From Crateriforma conspicua (lineage in GTDB: Bacteria > Planctomycetota > Planctomycetia > Pirellulales > Pirellulaceae): DNA of 64,000 nucleotides. Location: positions 2,852,001 through 2,916,000 of the forward strand of contig NZ_CP036319.1 in NCBI RefSeq assembly GCF_007752935.1, read 5' to 3'. Below are positions 1 to 8,562 of this stretch, in pieces; the stretch's first letter is position 1, and each line of letters opens with the position of its first letter. Made by a program: the position numbers and the translations under genes. The notes under the pieces are model-generated. The model was given only the letters and a program-made list of their open reading frames with translations, made no database searches and was not told the DNA's origin.

Positions 1-2031
1 GACCAGATTGCACGATTCGTTTCCGACGAAAGGCCGGACGCGTACCAGCGGTTGGTCGATCGGCTGATCGCCGCACCCGATTTCGGCGAACGCTTTGCCC
101 GGCATTGGATGGACGTCGCACGATATGCCGACACGATCGGTTACGGTTTGGCGGGCCGCGATCGACGCTTGCACGGCAGCGAACGTTATCGCGATTGGCT
201 GACCCGAGCGTTTGCCACCGACATGCCTTACGACGAAATGCTGATGCATCAATTGGCGGGCGATCGGACGGACCCCGGCAATGAATCGGGCAATTTGGAT
301 GCGATGGGATTTCTGACGATCGGTCGACGGTTTTTGAACCGGCATGACGTGATCGACGATCGGATCGATGTCGTGACGCGGGGGCTGATGGGGCTGACCG
401 TGACCTGCGCACGGTGTCATGATCACAAGTTTGATCCGATCCCGATGGCGGATTACTACAGCCTGTACGGTGTGTTTCAAAGCAGCCGCGAAGTCGACGA
501 AAAACATGCCAGCCCGTTGGCGATGGTCGATGTGGACAAGCCACGTGACGCGGCGATCTTTTTACGAGGCCAACCGGGAAATCGAGGCGACGTGGCACCG
601 CGTCGATTCTTGACCAGTCTGCGTCGCGACGACGAACCACGATTCAATGACGGCAGTGGACGATTGGAATTGGCCCGGCGGATCGCCGATCCAGACAATC
701 CGTTGACCGCGCGGGTGATGGTCAATCGGGTTTGGGGGCATTTGATGGGCCGTCACTTGATCGACAGTCCCAGTGATTTCGGGTTCCGAACATCGCCGCC
801 GGCAATTCCAGAACTGTTGGATGATTTGGCGGCCGAGTTTGCCGTGGACTGGAGCGTTCAACGACTGGTACGTCGCATCGTGACAACACGTTTGTATCGT
901 CAGTCCAGCGCTGTGGACGAAGAATCATTCAGCGCCGATCCGGACAACCAGTACTTTGCGCGCGCGATTCGTCGCCGCCGCGATTTTGAATCGTTGCGAG
1001 ATTCCGCGTTGTGTGCCGCCGGCGTCTTGGACCGACAAGTCGGTGGGCCACCGGTGGACATCACCGCATCGACGGTGACGCCGCGCAAGACGATCTATGC
1101 AATGATCGATCGCCAGAACTTGCCATCGCTGTTTCGCACGTTCGATTCGGCCAGCCCTGATGCGCACACGCCACGACGTTACTTCACCACGGTGCCACAG
1201 CAGGCACTGTTCTTGATCAACCACCGGCAAAGTGTCTCTTTGTCACAATCCTTGGCTGCTCGGGTGCGAGCATCTGTGCGCCAGGATTCCAGTGGGGTCG
1301 ATTCCGACGATCCGGCGGTGCTGGCTGGTCACATGGTTCGATTGGTCTATGGACGTGAGCCCACGGACCAGGAAACACTATGGCTGACAAAATTTTTGAG
1401 TGATGGCGCGATGTCGTTTCAGCAGCCGGCGGATCCACGCACCTTGTGGACTTATGGAACCGGGCGGATCGGCGATGGCGGCGTGGAGGAATTTTCGCCG
1501 CTGGGTGTGTTCCAGAACGACCGTTGGCAGGCGGAGACCACTTTTCCAAGTCCGGGGCGGTTGGGGCACGCGTTCTTGGCATCGGAAAACGGCCATCCCG
1601 GACCCGGCGAACGTGGCGCGGTGGTGCGACGCTGGACGGTGCCTCGTGACGGGGTGGTGAAAGTCACCGGGATGATCGGGCACCGCAATCGCGAAGGCGA
1701 CGGCGTGGTGGCGGCGATCTTTGCCGGTGGTCGTCGTTTGTTCCGCGGTACCCAGAAGAGCAACAATCGGCCACTGGGGCCGTTGACGTCGAAGGTGCGT
1801 CGGGGTGACGTCTTGGACTTTGCCGCCGGGGCCGGGCCGACCGGAAACCACGACAGTTTTTTCTGGCGTATCAACATCACGTTGACCGCTGACGACGGGG
1901 AAGTCATCGAAGCGGATTCGCGACGTGATTTCAGCAGACCACTGGATACCAGCGGACCGGCCAAGCTGGATCGTTTGGAACAACTGGCCCAGGTGTTGTG
2001 GATCAGCAACGAGTTTGCGTTTGTGGACTAG
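1..2031 (+). CDS. DUF1549/DUF1553 protein, 5' truncated
   Basis: The reading frame is open from base 1, so the start lies outside the window; 676 codons are visible. The N-terminal part is DUF1549 (planctomycete cytochrome-associated), including the heme-like CxxCH motif CARCHDHK encoded at 406-429 and followed by FDPIPMADYY. DUF1553 follows, recognisable by GRLELARRIADPDNPLTARV and VMVNRVWGHLMGRHLIDSP and by the late FTTVPQQALFLIN segment. The family usually ends in a short WxxxAQVLxxSNEFxxVD stretch; here that ending is present but separated from the rest of DUF1553 by roughly 150 residues of Gly- and beta-rich sequence (codons about 475-640). These proteins are abundant, secreted and of unproven function in planctomycetes, and often sit beside sulfatases or DUF1501 partners. 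Any partner would lie upstream of this window. Confidence 0.9.
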   Translation, partial: DQIARFVSDERPDAYQRLVDRLIAAPDFGERFARHWMDVARYADTIGYGLAGRDRRLHGSERYRDWLTRAFATDMPYDEMLMHQLAGDRTDPGNESGNLDAMGFLTIGRRFLNRHDVIDDRIDVVTRGLMGLTVTCARCHDHKFDPIPMADYYSLYGVFQSSREVDEKHASPLAMVDVDKPRDAAIFLRGQPGNRGDVAPRRFLTSLRRDDEPRFNDGSGRLELARRIADPDNPLTARVMVNRVWGHLMGRHLIDSPSDFGFRTSPPAIPELLDDLAAEFAVDWSVQRLVRRIVTTRLYRQSSAVDEESFSADPDNQYFARAIRRRRDFESLRDSALCAAGVLDRQVGGPPVDITASTVTPRKTIYAMIDRQNLPSLFRTFDSASPDAHTPRRYFTTVPQQALFLINHRQSVSLSQSLAARVRASVRQDSSGVDSDDPAVLAGHMVRLVYGREPTDQETLWLTKFLSDGAMSFQQPADPRTLWTYGTGRIGDGGVEEFSPLGVFQNDRWQAETTFPSPGRLGHAFLASENGHPGPGERGAVVRRWTVPRDGVVKVTGMIGHRNREGDGVVAAIFAGGRRLFRGTQKSNNRPLGPLTSKVRRGDVLDFAAGAGPTGNHDSFFWRINITLTADDGEVIEADSRRDFSRPLDTSGPAKLDRLEQLAQVLWISNEFAFVD

Positions 2032-2267
2032 TCCGGGAAACTGTTACGTGTCCTTAATGCGGTTTTTTTTCGCCGCGGATCGGATTTTTCACCGACACGG
2101 CCTCCCCGAATGTTTCCGTTGCCCGCCCCTCCATCAGACCGGTCGCGGAATTTTCCGGCGTCGTGATAATGCGTGTTCGAGGGCCGATCGGCCTCGTCGT
2201 GCCGCGTGACCTTCCGGTCTCGCCGCGTTGATCGAATCGTTCTTTTCACAGCTATGGGAATATCGTC

Positions 2268-4367
2268 GTGTCGGCGTATCAACGGAGGATTGTCGCGCTG
2301 GCGGCGACACTGGGGCTGGTTATCACGGCCGGTGCCACCCGATCGGAAACCCCCTCGCCGCCTCCCGCCGCGTGGAAGGAGGCTTTGCGACGCGATGTGC
2401 AAACGCTGGCCGGTGACGCGATGCGTGGCCGCGGCGTTGGTACCCCCGAGATCGACACAGCGGCCAAATACATCGCCGATCGTTTCGACGCGGCCGGTTT
2501 GCGGACCGACTGGTTCGACGGGACCCCGTTCCAAGAGTTGTCCGTGCGATTGGAAACACGGACCAAGTCGCCGCAGACCAACCACGTGACGTTTCGTGTC
2601 GGCGATGATCCCGCACAGACGCTTCGGTTGGACGAAGCGATGCGTCCGCTATCGATCGGTTGCCGCAGTTGTGAGGTCAAGGGTTTGCCGTTGGTCTTTG
2701 TCGGCTATGGAATCAACGCTCCTGAATACGGGTACAACGACTACGCCGGTGTCGACGTTCGCGACAAAGTCGTGCTGATTTTGCGCAAAGAACCCGGTGG
2801 CAAAGAAGCGGTGCGTTTGTTCGAAGGGCCACGCAATTCTCGGCACGCCTATTTTCAGACAAAGATTGACTTGGCGATCCGACGTGGTGCCGCGGGAATC
2901 TTGATTGTCAACGATCCCGACAGTATCGAAGACGGCGTTGATCGATCGGTGCGTCGGTTGAATGCCGAACGAGAACGCCAACAAGAACTGAAACGCCAGT
3001 TGCGAACGTTGTCCGAACAAGCAGAAGCGACTCGACAACAATTGCAGATCAGTCTGGAAACATGTGAAGCAAGCCTGGTTCGTTTGGACAGCGAAGTGAC
3101 GCAGGCGGCGCGGGGGTTGCTGCGAATCGGCGAAGCGGGGGAATCGGAGGACAAGGCGTCGACGATCCCGGTCATCAGTATCGCTCGAGACGTCGCCGAT
3201 GATTGGATCGTCAAAACGACCGCTCGGTCCATCGAGGAAGTCCAAAGCCACATCGACCAGACATACCAGCCGGTCAGCTTCGAATTGCCCGACACCAAAG
3301 TCGATCTGTCGGTCCAACTGACCGACGGTGAAGCGGTCACCAAGAATGTGATCGGGGTCATCGAAGGCAAAGGTGAATTGGCCGACCAGACGATCATCTT
3401 GGGCGCCCATTACGATCACGTCGGGATGGGCGGCTATGGATCGCTGGCTCCGGAAACCATTGCGGTGCACAACGGCGCCGATGACAACGCCAGCGGCACA
3501 GCGGCGATGCTAAGCGTGGCCACGCGATTGAACCAAGCGTTGGCGGATTCGACCCGCCATCGTCGCGTCGTGTTTATCGCGTTTACCGGTGAGGAGCGCG
3601 GTTTGTTGGGCAGCAAGCACTATGTCCGCCAGTCGCGGTTCCCGTTAAGCGACACCGTGGCCATGATCAACATGGACATGATCGGTCGCCTGCGGGACAA
3701 CGAGTTGACGGTCTATGGACTGGGAACCTCGGCGGATTTCAAGCCCATGATGCGGCGGCTGAATCGTGACGGTGCGATCGTGGGTGGGCAACAAGTCGCT
3801 GCACCGGAGTTTGATTTGTACGAAGTCGATACCGGTTACGGCCCCAGTGACCATGCCAGCTTTTACGAAGCGGGCGTTCCCGTTTTGTTTTTCTTTACCG
3901 GGCTTCATGACGACTATCATCGTCCGGGTGATGATTTCGAAAAACTGAATCTGTTCGGGATGTCTCGCATTTGCGATTTGACGTTGGCGACGGTTGCCGA
4001 ACTGGCGACAACGCCGCAGCGGCCCAGCTACGCCGATACCGAGCGTCAAAGTGGTGGAGTTCGGCGTCAGTTGACCGTTCGATTGGGCGTAACGGTCAAA
4101 CCGGGGCCGGTCGTGGTGGACGCGTCAGGCCAGCCGACCAGTTGGAGCGAACGATTGCAATTGACCGACGTCAAGGCAGGCGGGGCAGCGGCGTTGGGCG
4201 GGCTGAGGGTGGGCGATCGATTGCTGAAGATCGACGACCATGAGATTCGGCAATTGGACGATTTGTACGAACAATTGCGTCAACAATCACCCGGCGACAT
4301 CGTGCCGATCGATGTGCTGCGTGGTGGCATCGTCACCCGCGTCGATGTTCGCATGCAGCCCCGTTAA
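2268..4367 (+). CDS. M28 family zinc aminopeptidase with PA and PDZ domains
   Basis: A 699-residue exported metallopeptidase. Residues 1-27 form a signal peptide (GTG start). A PA (protease-associated) domain covers about 130-310, the M28 catalytic domain about 360-585, and a PDZ domain about 620-697 (KAGGAAALGGLRVGDRLLKI). The di-zinc ligands expected of M28 are visible: H381 in GAHYDHVG, D405 in GADDNASG, the E442-E443 pair in TGEERG, D470 in NMDMIG and H551 in HDDYHRPGDD. The PA domain is interrupted at about 229-280 by a Glu/Gln/Arg-rich segment predicted to be coiled coil, which is not usual. It probably trims peptides in the periplasm or outside the cell; substrate is unknown. It stands alone, 236 bp after the preceding gene; that gap holds no supported feature. 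Confidence 0.9.
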   Translation: MSAYQRRIVALAATLGLVITAGATRSETPSPPPAAWKEALRRDVQTLAGDAMRGRGVGTPEIDTAAKYIADRFDAAGLRTDWFDGTPFQELSVRLETRTKSPQTNHVTFRVGDDPAQTLRLDEAMRPLSIGCRSCEVKGLPLVFVGYGINAPEYGYNDYAGVDVRDKVVLILRKEPGGKEAVRLFEGPRNSRHAYFQTKIDLAIRRGAAGILIVNDPDSIEDGVDRSVRRLNAERERQQELKRQLRTLSEQAEATRQQLQISLETCEASLVRLDSEVTQAARGLLRIGEAGESEDKASTIPVISIARDVADDWIVKTTARSIEEVQSHIDQTYQPVSFELPDTKVDLSVQLTDGEAVTKNVIGVIEGKGELADQTIILGAHYDHVGMGGYGSLAPETIAVHNGADDNASGTAAMLSVATRLNQALADSTRHRRVVFIAFTGEERGLLGSKHYVRQSRFPLSDTVAMINMDMIGRLRDNELTVYGLGTSADFKPMMRRLNRDGAIVGGQQVAAPEFDLYEVDTGYGPSDHASFYEAGVPVLFFFTGLHDDYHRPGDDFEKLNLFGMSRICDLTLATVAELATTPQRPSYADTERQSGGVRRQLTVRLGVTVKPGPVVVDASGQPTSWSERLQLTDVKAGGAAALGGLRVGDRLLKIDDHEIRQLDDLYEQLRQQSPGDIVPIDVLRGGIVTRVDVRMQPR

Positions 4368-4475
4368 GGGGCCATTAAAAATGGTGCTTGCACGGCAAAA
4401 ATGCTTGCCCCCCCCCCGGGATCGAGTACAACGGGTCCCTGCCAGTCAGAGAACTCGCTGAGGGGGGTAAATGCG

Positions 4476-5633
4476 GTGACGAGAGAATTCTTTTCCGGAA
4501 TGACGGAATGTCGGGCCGTTGGCATCAGGGTGATTCTTGTTTTTGCTGTCTCGGTCGTCTTTTGCATTGGAAACTCGCGGACCGTTCATGGAGCGGAAAC
4601 GCGATCCCCGATTCCTGTCGTGCTTCGAGAAACTCAGCCCAATCTCTTCGAAGCGAAAGTGAATCTGGACGGAATTGAAATCAATTCGAATCGTTCGGTT
4701 GTCTTGAAACTGAGTAATCCTGACGGCAACTCGCCAATCACCTTGTCCAAGCCTGTGGCGTCTTGCGGATGCCTGCAGGTCGCTGTGTCGGACACTCGAC
4801 TGCCGGCAGGAGGAGAAATTGAGATTGTTTTGAAAGTTGCGGTCGATCGCAACCAAAAGGCACCGATCTGGCGGCAAACAGTCTCTTTTGATTCTAAAAA
4901 ACCAGGCGATTCCATCGTCAAGCTTGAAATCGTTAGCCGCGTCAACGGGTTATTGCGTTTTGAGGATGACCGTTTTCTCGTTCAACTTTATGAACACTCT
5001 GTCGATGATAGTGATCCGAAGTTGCTTGAAAGGCGTTTCGCATTCTATGCGACGGAACCGATTCAGAATGATAAGCTTCAACTGATACAAGATCAAAGCG
5101 ATCCCGCGGTAAGCGTTTCCATTGACCCATTGGATACGGAACGTGGAGAATTGGTATTGAGGATTGATGAAGCGCACATGGGTGACGAGGGCGTCAAGCT
5201 TTCTTATCAGCTTCGGGATCCAGAGTCTGAGCAAACGGCGAGCCTGTCCGGTGTGGTGGTCCGACGGAGTGCCCTCTCGATCGTTCCGTCAATCCTTCGT
5301 ATCGTCCGCAACGAGGATGGAAAACTCGACGCGCACGTTATTGTTTTAAACCATGCAGCGGACCGGCAATCCCATGATAAAGGCGATCCCAAAGAGGCAT
5401 CTCCTATTGCGATCGAGGCGTCGTTGGCGGGACGGAAATTGCGGACCAGGGTGACTCAGGCAGGCAAGGGGTTTGCGCGAGTGGGGATTCGGATTCCCGA
5501 AGAACTGATTTCCCAGTTCAACGAATCTTCAACACCGCAGATGAGCATCCAGGTCGATTGGGGCGATCGACGAATGGCGACGAAACGCACATTGCTGCCC
5601 GTTTCAACGTTTCAATCCGTGCTTGCTGAATGA
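4476..5633 (+). CDS. DUF1573-domain exported protein
   Basis: I place the start at GTG 4476 (385 residues) because a strong Shine-Dalgarno run (AGGGGGG, 4461-4467) sits 8 nt upstream; an in-frame TTG at 4401 has no such site and ATG 4500 is the alternative. A signal peptide follows (hydrophobic VILVFAVSVVFCI, cleavage near VHGAE). The family signature is SKPVASCGCLQV then LPAGGEIEIVLKVAVD, matching the CGC-containing beta-sandwich of DUF1573, which is thought to be an Ig-like extracellular or periplasmic fold of unknown function. The rest is beta-rich without a recognised domain. Codon use is visibly more AT-rich than in flanking genes and is shared with the next gene, so the two may have been acquired together. 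A run of ten C residues (4408-4417) lies 58 nt upstream of the start. Confidence 0.75.
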   Translation: MTREFFSGMTECRAVGIRVILVFAVSVVFCIGNSRTVHGAETRSPIPVVLRETQPNLFEAKVNLDGIEINSNRSVVLKLSNPDGNSPITLSKPVASCGCLQVAVSDTRLPAGGEIEIVLKVAVDRNQKAPIWRQTVSFDSKKPGDSIVKLEIVSRVNGLLRFEDDRFLVQLYEHSVDDSDPKLLERRFAFYATEPIQNDKLQLIQDQSDPAVSVSIDPLDTERGELVLRIDEAHMGDEGVKLSYQLRDPESEQTASLSGVVVRRSALSIVPSILRIVRNEDGKLDAHVIVLNHAADRQSHDKGDPKEASPIAIEASLAGRKLRTRVTQAGKGFARVGIRIPEELISQFNESSTPQMSIQVDWGDRRMATKRTLLPVSTFQSVLAE

Positions 5634-5747
5634 ACATCGGCATAGATCATGGCCTGTGCTTGATCATCGATGAACTAGGGGAATGTTTGGGTTGTGTTTG
5701 GTGACGATGCGTCGGGAATCATGACTTCCACCAGCGGTAGAAGAAAT

Positions 5748-6716
5748 ATGCGTCTGCTAGTTTTTCTCGGTTGTTTTATTGCCCTGCCCACCTCCTGCGA
5801 CGGGCAGTCCTTCGAGACTTTGACGTCCGAAGAATCGCAGACGCTGGCCAGTTCATTGTTGACAGGTCTGCTGGGCAACAATCGGGCCATCGAGAATTTT
5901 GATGTTTCCATTTCGCATGAGCACAACTCCTTCGGCTTGAACGGAGTCGGAGCTCATATGGAAGTGCGGGCTCGGTTGCTTCGTGACGGCGTGGAAGGGA
6001 AGCAATTGGGCGTCTGGTTGACGCGTATCGATCGACGCTCTGATGATGAACAGATCGATACAAATCGATCTGTTCGTGCCTTGATGGCGTCTGGCCAGAA
6101 CAATTATTTCGTTGCTTTGCGTGGGAAAGTCGCAGAGGTCGGGCGAGAAACCTGGCAGAGAATGCTACCGCGGTTCCAGTGGCCGAACTTTGAAAGTCTC
6201 TCGCTTCGCAGGTTCCCCGATTCCAACCCGGGTTCCGCGGGCGGCATTGAATACTGGGACGCCGCGATAGCCTCTGGGGCTACACTGTCGGCGCAGCACT
6301 TACAGAGCGGTGACATTCAGGTTGACCACGCCACACCGTTGGAGACAGGAGGCGATATTTTGTATCGGTGGGTTTTTTCACCGCAAACAATGATGCCGAA
6401 GTCCGTTGTGATTCGAATCCGCTACGAGGAAGACGACAACTTCTTTGTCTCGCAGCGAACGGTTTTTCAATGGCAGAAGATTGGTGCCGTCTATGTTCCG
6501 ACGCAGATCACGCGGAGCGAACGGCAAAAAGAAACCGATTCATCCGGTAAGGAGTGGCCTTATGAGGTGACCGACGATTTCGAATTTCGTTGGAACACTT
6601 TGAATGAATCGATCGAGAGTTTCGAGTTCACCAAGAAGGCGTTATTGGAGTTGAAACCCGATGAATTTGTCGTTCAGTCGGCAACGCAGGGCTTGGCTGC
6701 ACCGGAAGAAGATTGA
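5748..6716 (+). CDS. hypothetical secreted protein
   Basis: No family recognised. I choose ATG 5748 (322 residues) since the next residues, RLLVFLGCFIALPTSCDG, make a compact signal peptide and AGAAGA-like purines precede it; ATG 5721 and the in-frame TTG 5694 are alternatives, and the longer form would add a GRR n-region. The mature protein is mixed alpha/beta, with repeated Arg/Glu/Asp-rich strands (SVVIRIRYEEDDNFFVSQ, VYVPTQITRSERQKETD) of the sort seen in periplasmic beta-barrel-like or LolA-like proteins, but this resemblance is only impressionistic. It lies 114 bp downstream of the DUF1573 gene on the same strand and has the same lower-GC codon use. Its stop is 97 bp before a long palindromic element. 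Confidence 0.6.
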   Translation: MRLLVFLGCFIALPTSCDGQSFETLTSEESQTLASSLLTGLLGNNRAIENFDVSISHEHNSFGLNGVGAHMEVRARLLRDGVEGKQLGVWLTRIDRRSDDEQIDTNRSVRALMASGQNNYFVALRGKVAEVGRETWQRMLPRFQWPNFESLSLRRFPDSNPGSAGGIEYWDAAIASGATLSAQHLQSGDIQVDHATPLETGGDILYRWVFSPQTMMPKSVVIRIRYEEDDNFFVSQRTVFQWQKIGAVYVPTQITRSERQKETDSSGKEWPYEVTDDFEFRWNTLNESIESFEFTKKALLELKPDEFVVQSATQGLAAPEED

Positions 6717-6813
6717 CTGGGCGCAAAAGGTTGTCGCGGGTCGCTTTGGTCGCGTCCCAAGGTCAATGGCTATCGCAGACCAGGCCGACGATGCATCACA
6801 CGTAGGGGCATGC

Positions 6814-6947
6814 TAGGCACTGTTTATCAAGTGGTAACCCGAAGCGTCAGCGAGGGGCCGAAGTTATTCATTCATCAAGAATCCCTCGCTGACGCGTCGG
6901 GTTACCGTTTTCATTGGCCTTCGTCTTGAATTGATAAACAGTGCCTA
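6814..6947. repeat. 134-bp palindromic element (MITE/REP-like)
   Basis: The ends are a perfect 17-bp inverted repeat: TAGGCACTGTTTATCAA at 6814-6830 and its exact complement at 6931-6947. Inside, a second pair of 24-bp arms (6833-6856 and 6883-6906) matches with one mismatch, leaving a central loop of about 26 nt. Almost the whole element could fold into one long hairpin. It has no coding capacity and lies in the 344-bp gap between two convergent genes, the usual place for REP or MITE elements. No target duplication was evident. A short hairpin-like string (TCTTGCTCCGCGAAAGA, about 6988-7004) just to its right resembles the REP-like hairpins at 29838 and 30991. Confidence 0.8.
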
Positions 6948-7060
6948 ACGCATTTTGGCGTAGGCAACGTCAAGAAGCATTGTCCGATCTTGCTCCGCGA
7001 AAGATAAAACTTAACGCTGCAATCGCGGAGCGACTGGCGGCGTTAACGGCCCCGCGGCGG

Positions 7061-8410
7061 CTAAGCTTTCTTAGCAAAGGCGCGTTTCAGTTCGTCCAGG
7101 CCGGTCAGGCCACGGGCGACGGTCAGCACCGCTTCGGCTTGGATGTTCTTGTGGCCTTCGGCTTTCGCCACCGCATACAGCTTGGCGATGTCGCGGGTCT
7201 TGGTGAACGCGTCGCGCAGTTTCGGTCCCGGTTGCAAGTATTCGAACACCGCGATGCGTCCGAAGTAGCCGCGACCGTTGCACACGTGGCAGGGTTCGAT
7301 CGGTGCCGGTCGGCCTTTTTCGTCGACCTGTTGTTCGATCGGTGGCGGAACGAACGGTTGGTAAAGCAACGCCACGCGGCCGGCGGGAATTCCCAGTTGA
7401 GCCAACAGTTTCGGCGGCGGTTCGAAACCGACTTTGCAGTTTTCGCACAGGCGTCGGATCAGCTTTTGGCTGGTCACGCCACGCAAGTGCTTCAGGATTT
7501 CGGCGGTCTGTTCCGGATACTTGGCCAGCAATCGAACGACGGCTTCGATCGCGTTGCCGGCGACCATGCGAGTGATCAGTTGCTTTTCGGCTTTCTCGCA
7601 CTGTGCCAGCGTCTTTTCCAACGACTCTGGTTGCGGCAATTCGGGGAACAGCAAGACATCGGGTTCACGAAGGATCAGCCGGCTGAGCAGACTGGTTTCC
7701 GTTTCCCCGGTGTCACCGCCGTAGAAGTTGGCCGAGACGTTGATGATTTCCGGTTCCGGCTTTTCTTTGTCTTCCAAAGCTTGGAAGTCACGGACGAACT
7801 TGTCCGCTTCGTTCAGCGCGACCCACCACGTCGTGGTCAGGCCTTCGGATTTGGGTGCACTGACGACCATCATCGAACTGGATGAATTCAGTCCTTCCTT
7901 GAAGGCTTCGATCATCTTGTCGCGCATGCCCAGGTCGGCCAGTTTTTCAAACGGCATCTTTTTGGGTGCGACAACGACCAGGACGCGTTCGCCGGTTTTG
8001 ACACCTTGGGAACGTACGCTGATGTCGAATTTTTCCTTGTTCGCCTTGAGGTCGCATTCGCCCTTTTGTGCACTGCGGCGGTCGGCCGGGTTCATGTAGC
8101 AAAGCTGTTTCAAGGCGTACAGCATTGCATCGCCGGTTTCGCGATCCAGCGGCGGCATGGATTCCCAGGCCCCGTCGATCTGGTAGCGGATCGCACAGGC
8201 GGTTTGCGAGAAGTCCAACAGCACTTGGCTGGCACGATTGGCGATCGCGTGTGCGATTTGTCCGGCGATGACTTCGAAACCGGCGCCCTGTCTTGCAGCG
8301 ACCAGGGTGGCTTGGGAATCACTGGACGACGGACCACGGGGCGAAAATTCGACCGGCCGGACGGTTTGCCAGGGCTGCAGTTCTTCCTGCTTGACGGATT
8401 TTCGTGCCAT
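7061..8410 (-). CDS. PilB/GspE-like ATPase with degenerate active site
   Basis: 449 residues, related to type II secretion/type IV pilus assembly ATPases. The C-terminal half keeps family landmarks: the GVTSQKLIRRLCENCK segment and the tetracysteine zinc motif (C322, C325, C374, C377, the last two in CHVCNGRGYFGR). The catalytic motifs are lost. Where the family has GPTGSGKTTT this protein has SAPKSEGLTTT (184-194), with Leu in place of the Walker A Lys, and the Walker B region reads REPDVLLFPELPQ (248-260) rather than DPDVxLVGEIRD. ATP hydrolysis is therefore unlikely. It is 152 bp downstream of pilT on the same strand, so it may act as a structural or regulatory partner of a pilus motor; a true PilB would be encoded elsewhere. 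Confidence 0.8.
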   Translation of the reverse strand: MARKSVKQEELQPWQTVRPVEFSPRGPSSSDSQATLVAARQGAGFEVIAGQIAHAIANRASQVLLDFSQTACAIRYQIDGAWESMPPLDRETGDAMLYALKQLCYMNPADRRSAQKGECDLKANKEKFDISVRSQGVKTGERVLVVVAPKKMPFEKLADLGMRDKMIEAFKEGLNSSSSMMVVSAPKSEGLTTTWWVALNEADKFVRDFQALEDKEKPEPEIINVSANFYGGDTGETETSLLSRLILREPDVLLFPELPQPESLEKTLAQCEKAEKQLITRMVAGNAIEAVVRLLAKYPEQTAEILKHLRGVTSQKLIRRLCENCKVGFEPPPKLLAQLGIPAGRVALLYQPFVPPPIEQQVDEKGRPAPIEPCHVCNGRGYFGRIAVFEYLQPGPKLRDAFTKTRDIAKLYAVAKAEGHKNIQAEAVLTVARGLTGLDELKRAFAKKA

Positions 8411-8562
8411 GCGGGGTTGGATCGCGAGAAGATGGTCAAAGAGATGGTGATGGCGGCAAGGACGCCTAGATTAATTCAACGGCCCGGGGCTGACTGCCCC
8501 CGAAGGCCGGAATGTCGCGGGGCCGCAGTTGGGCGGCTGCCGCAAAAACGGAACGATCGGAA

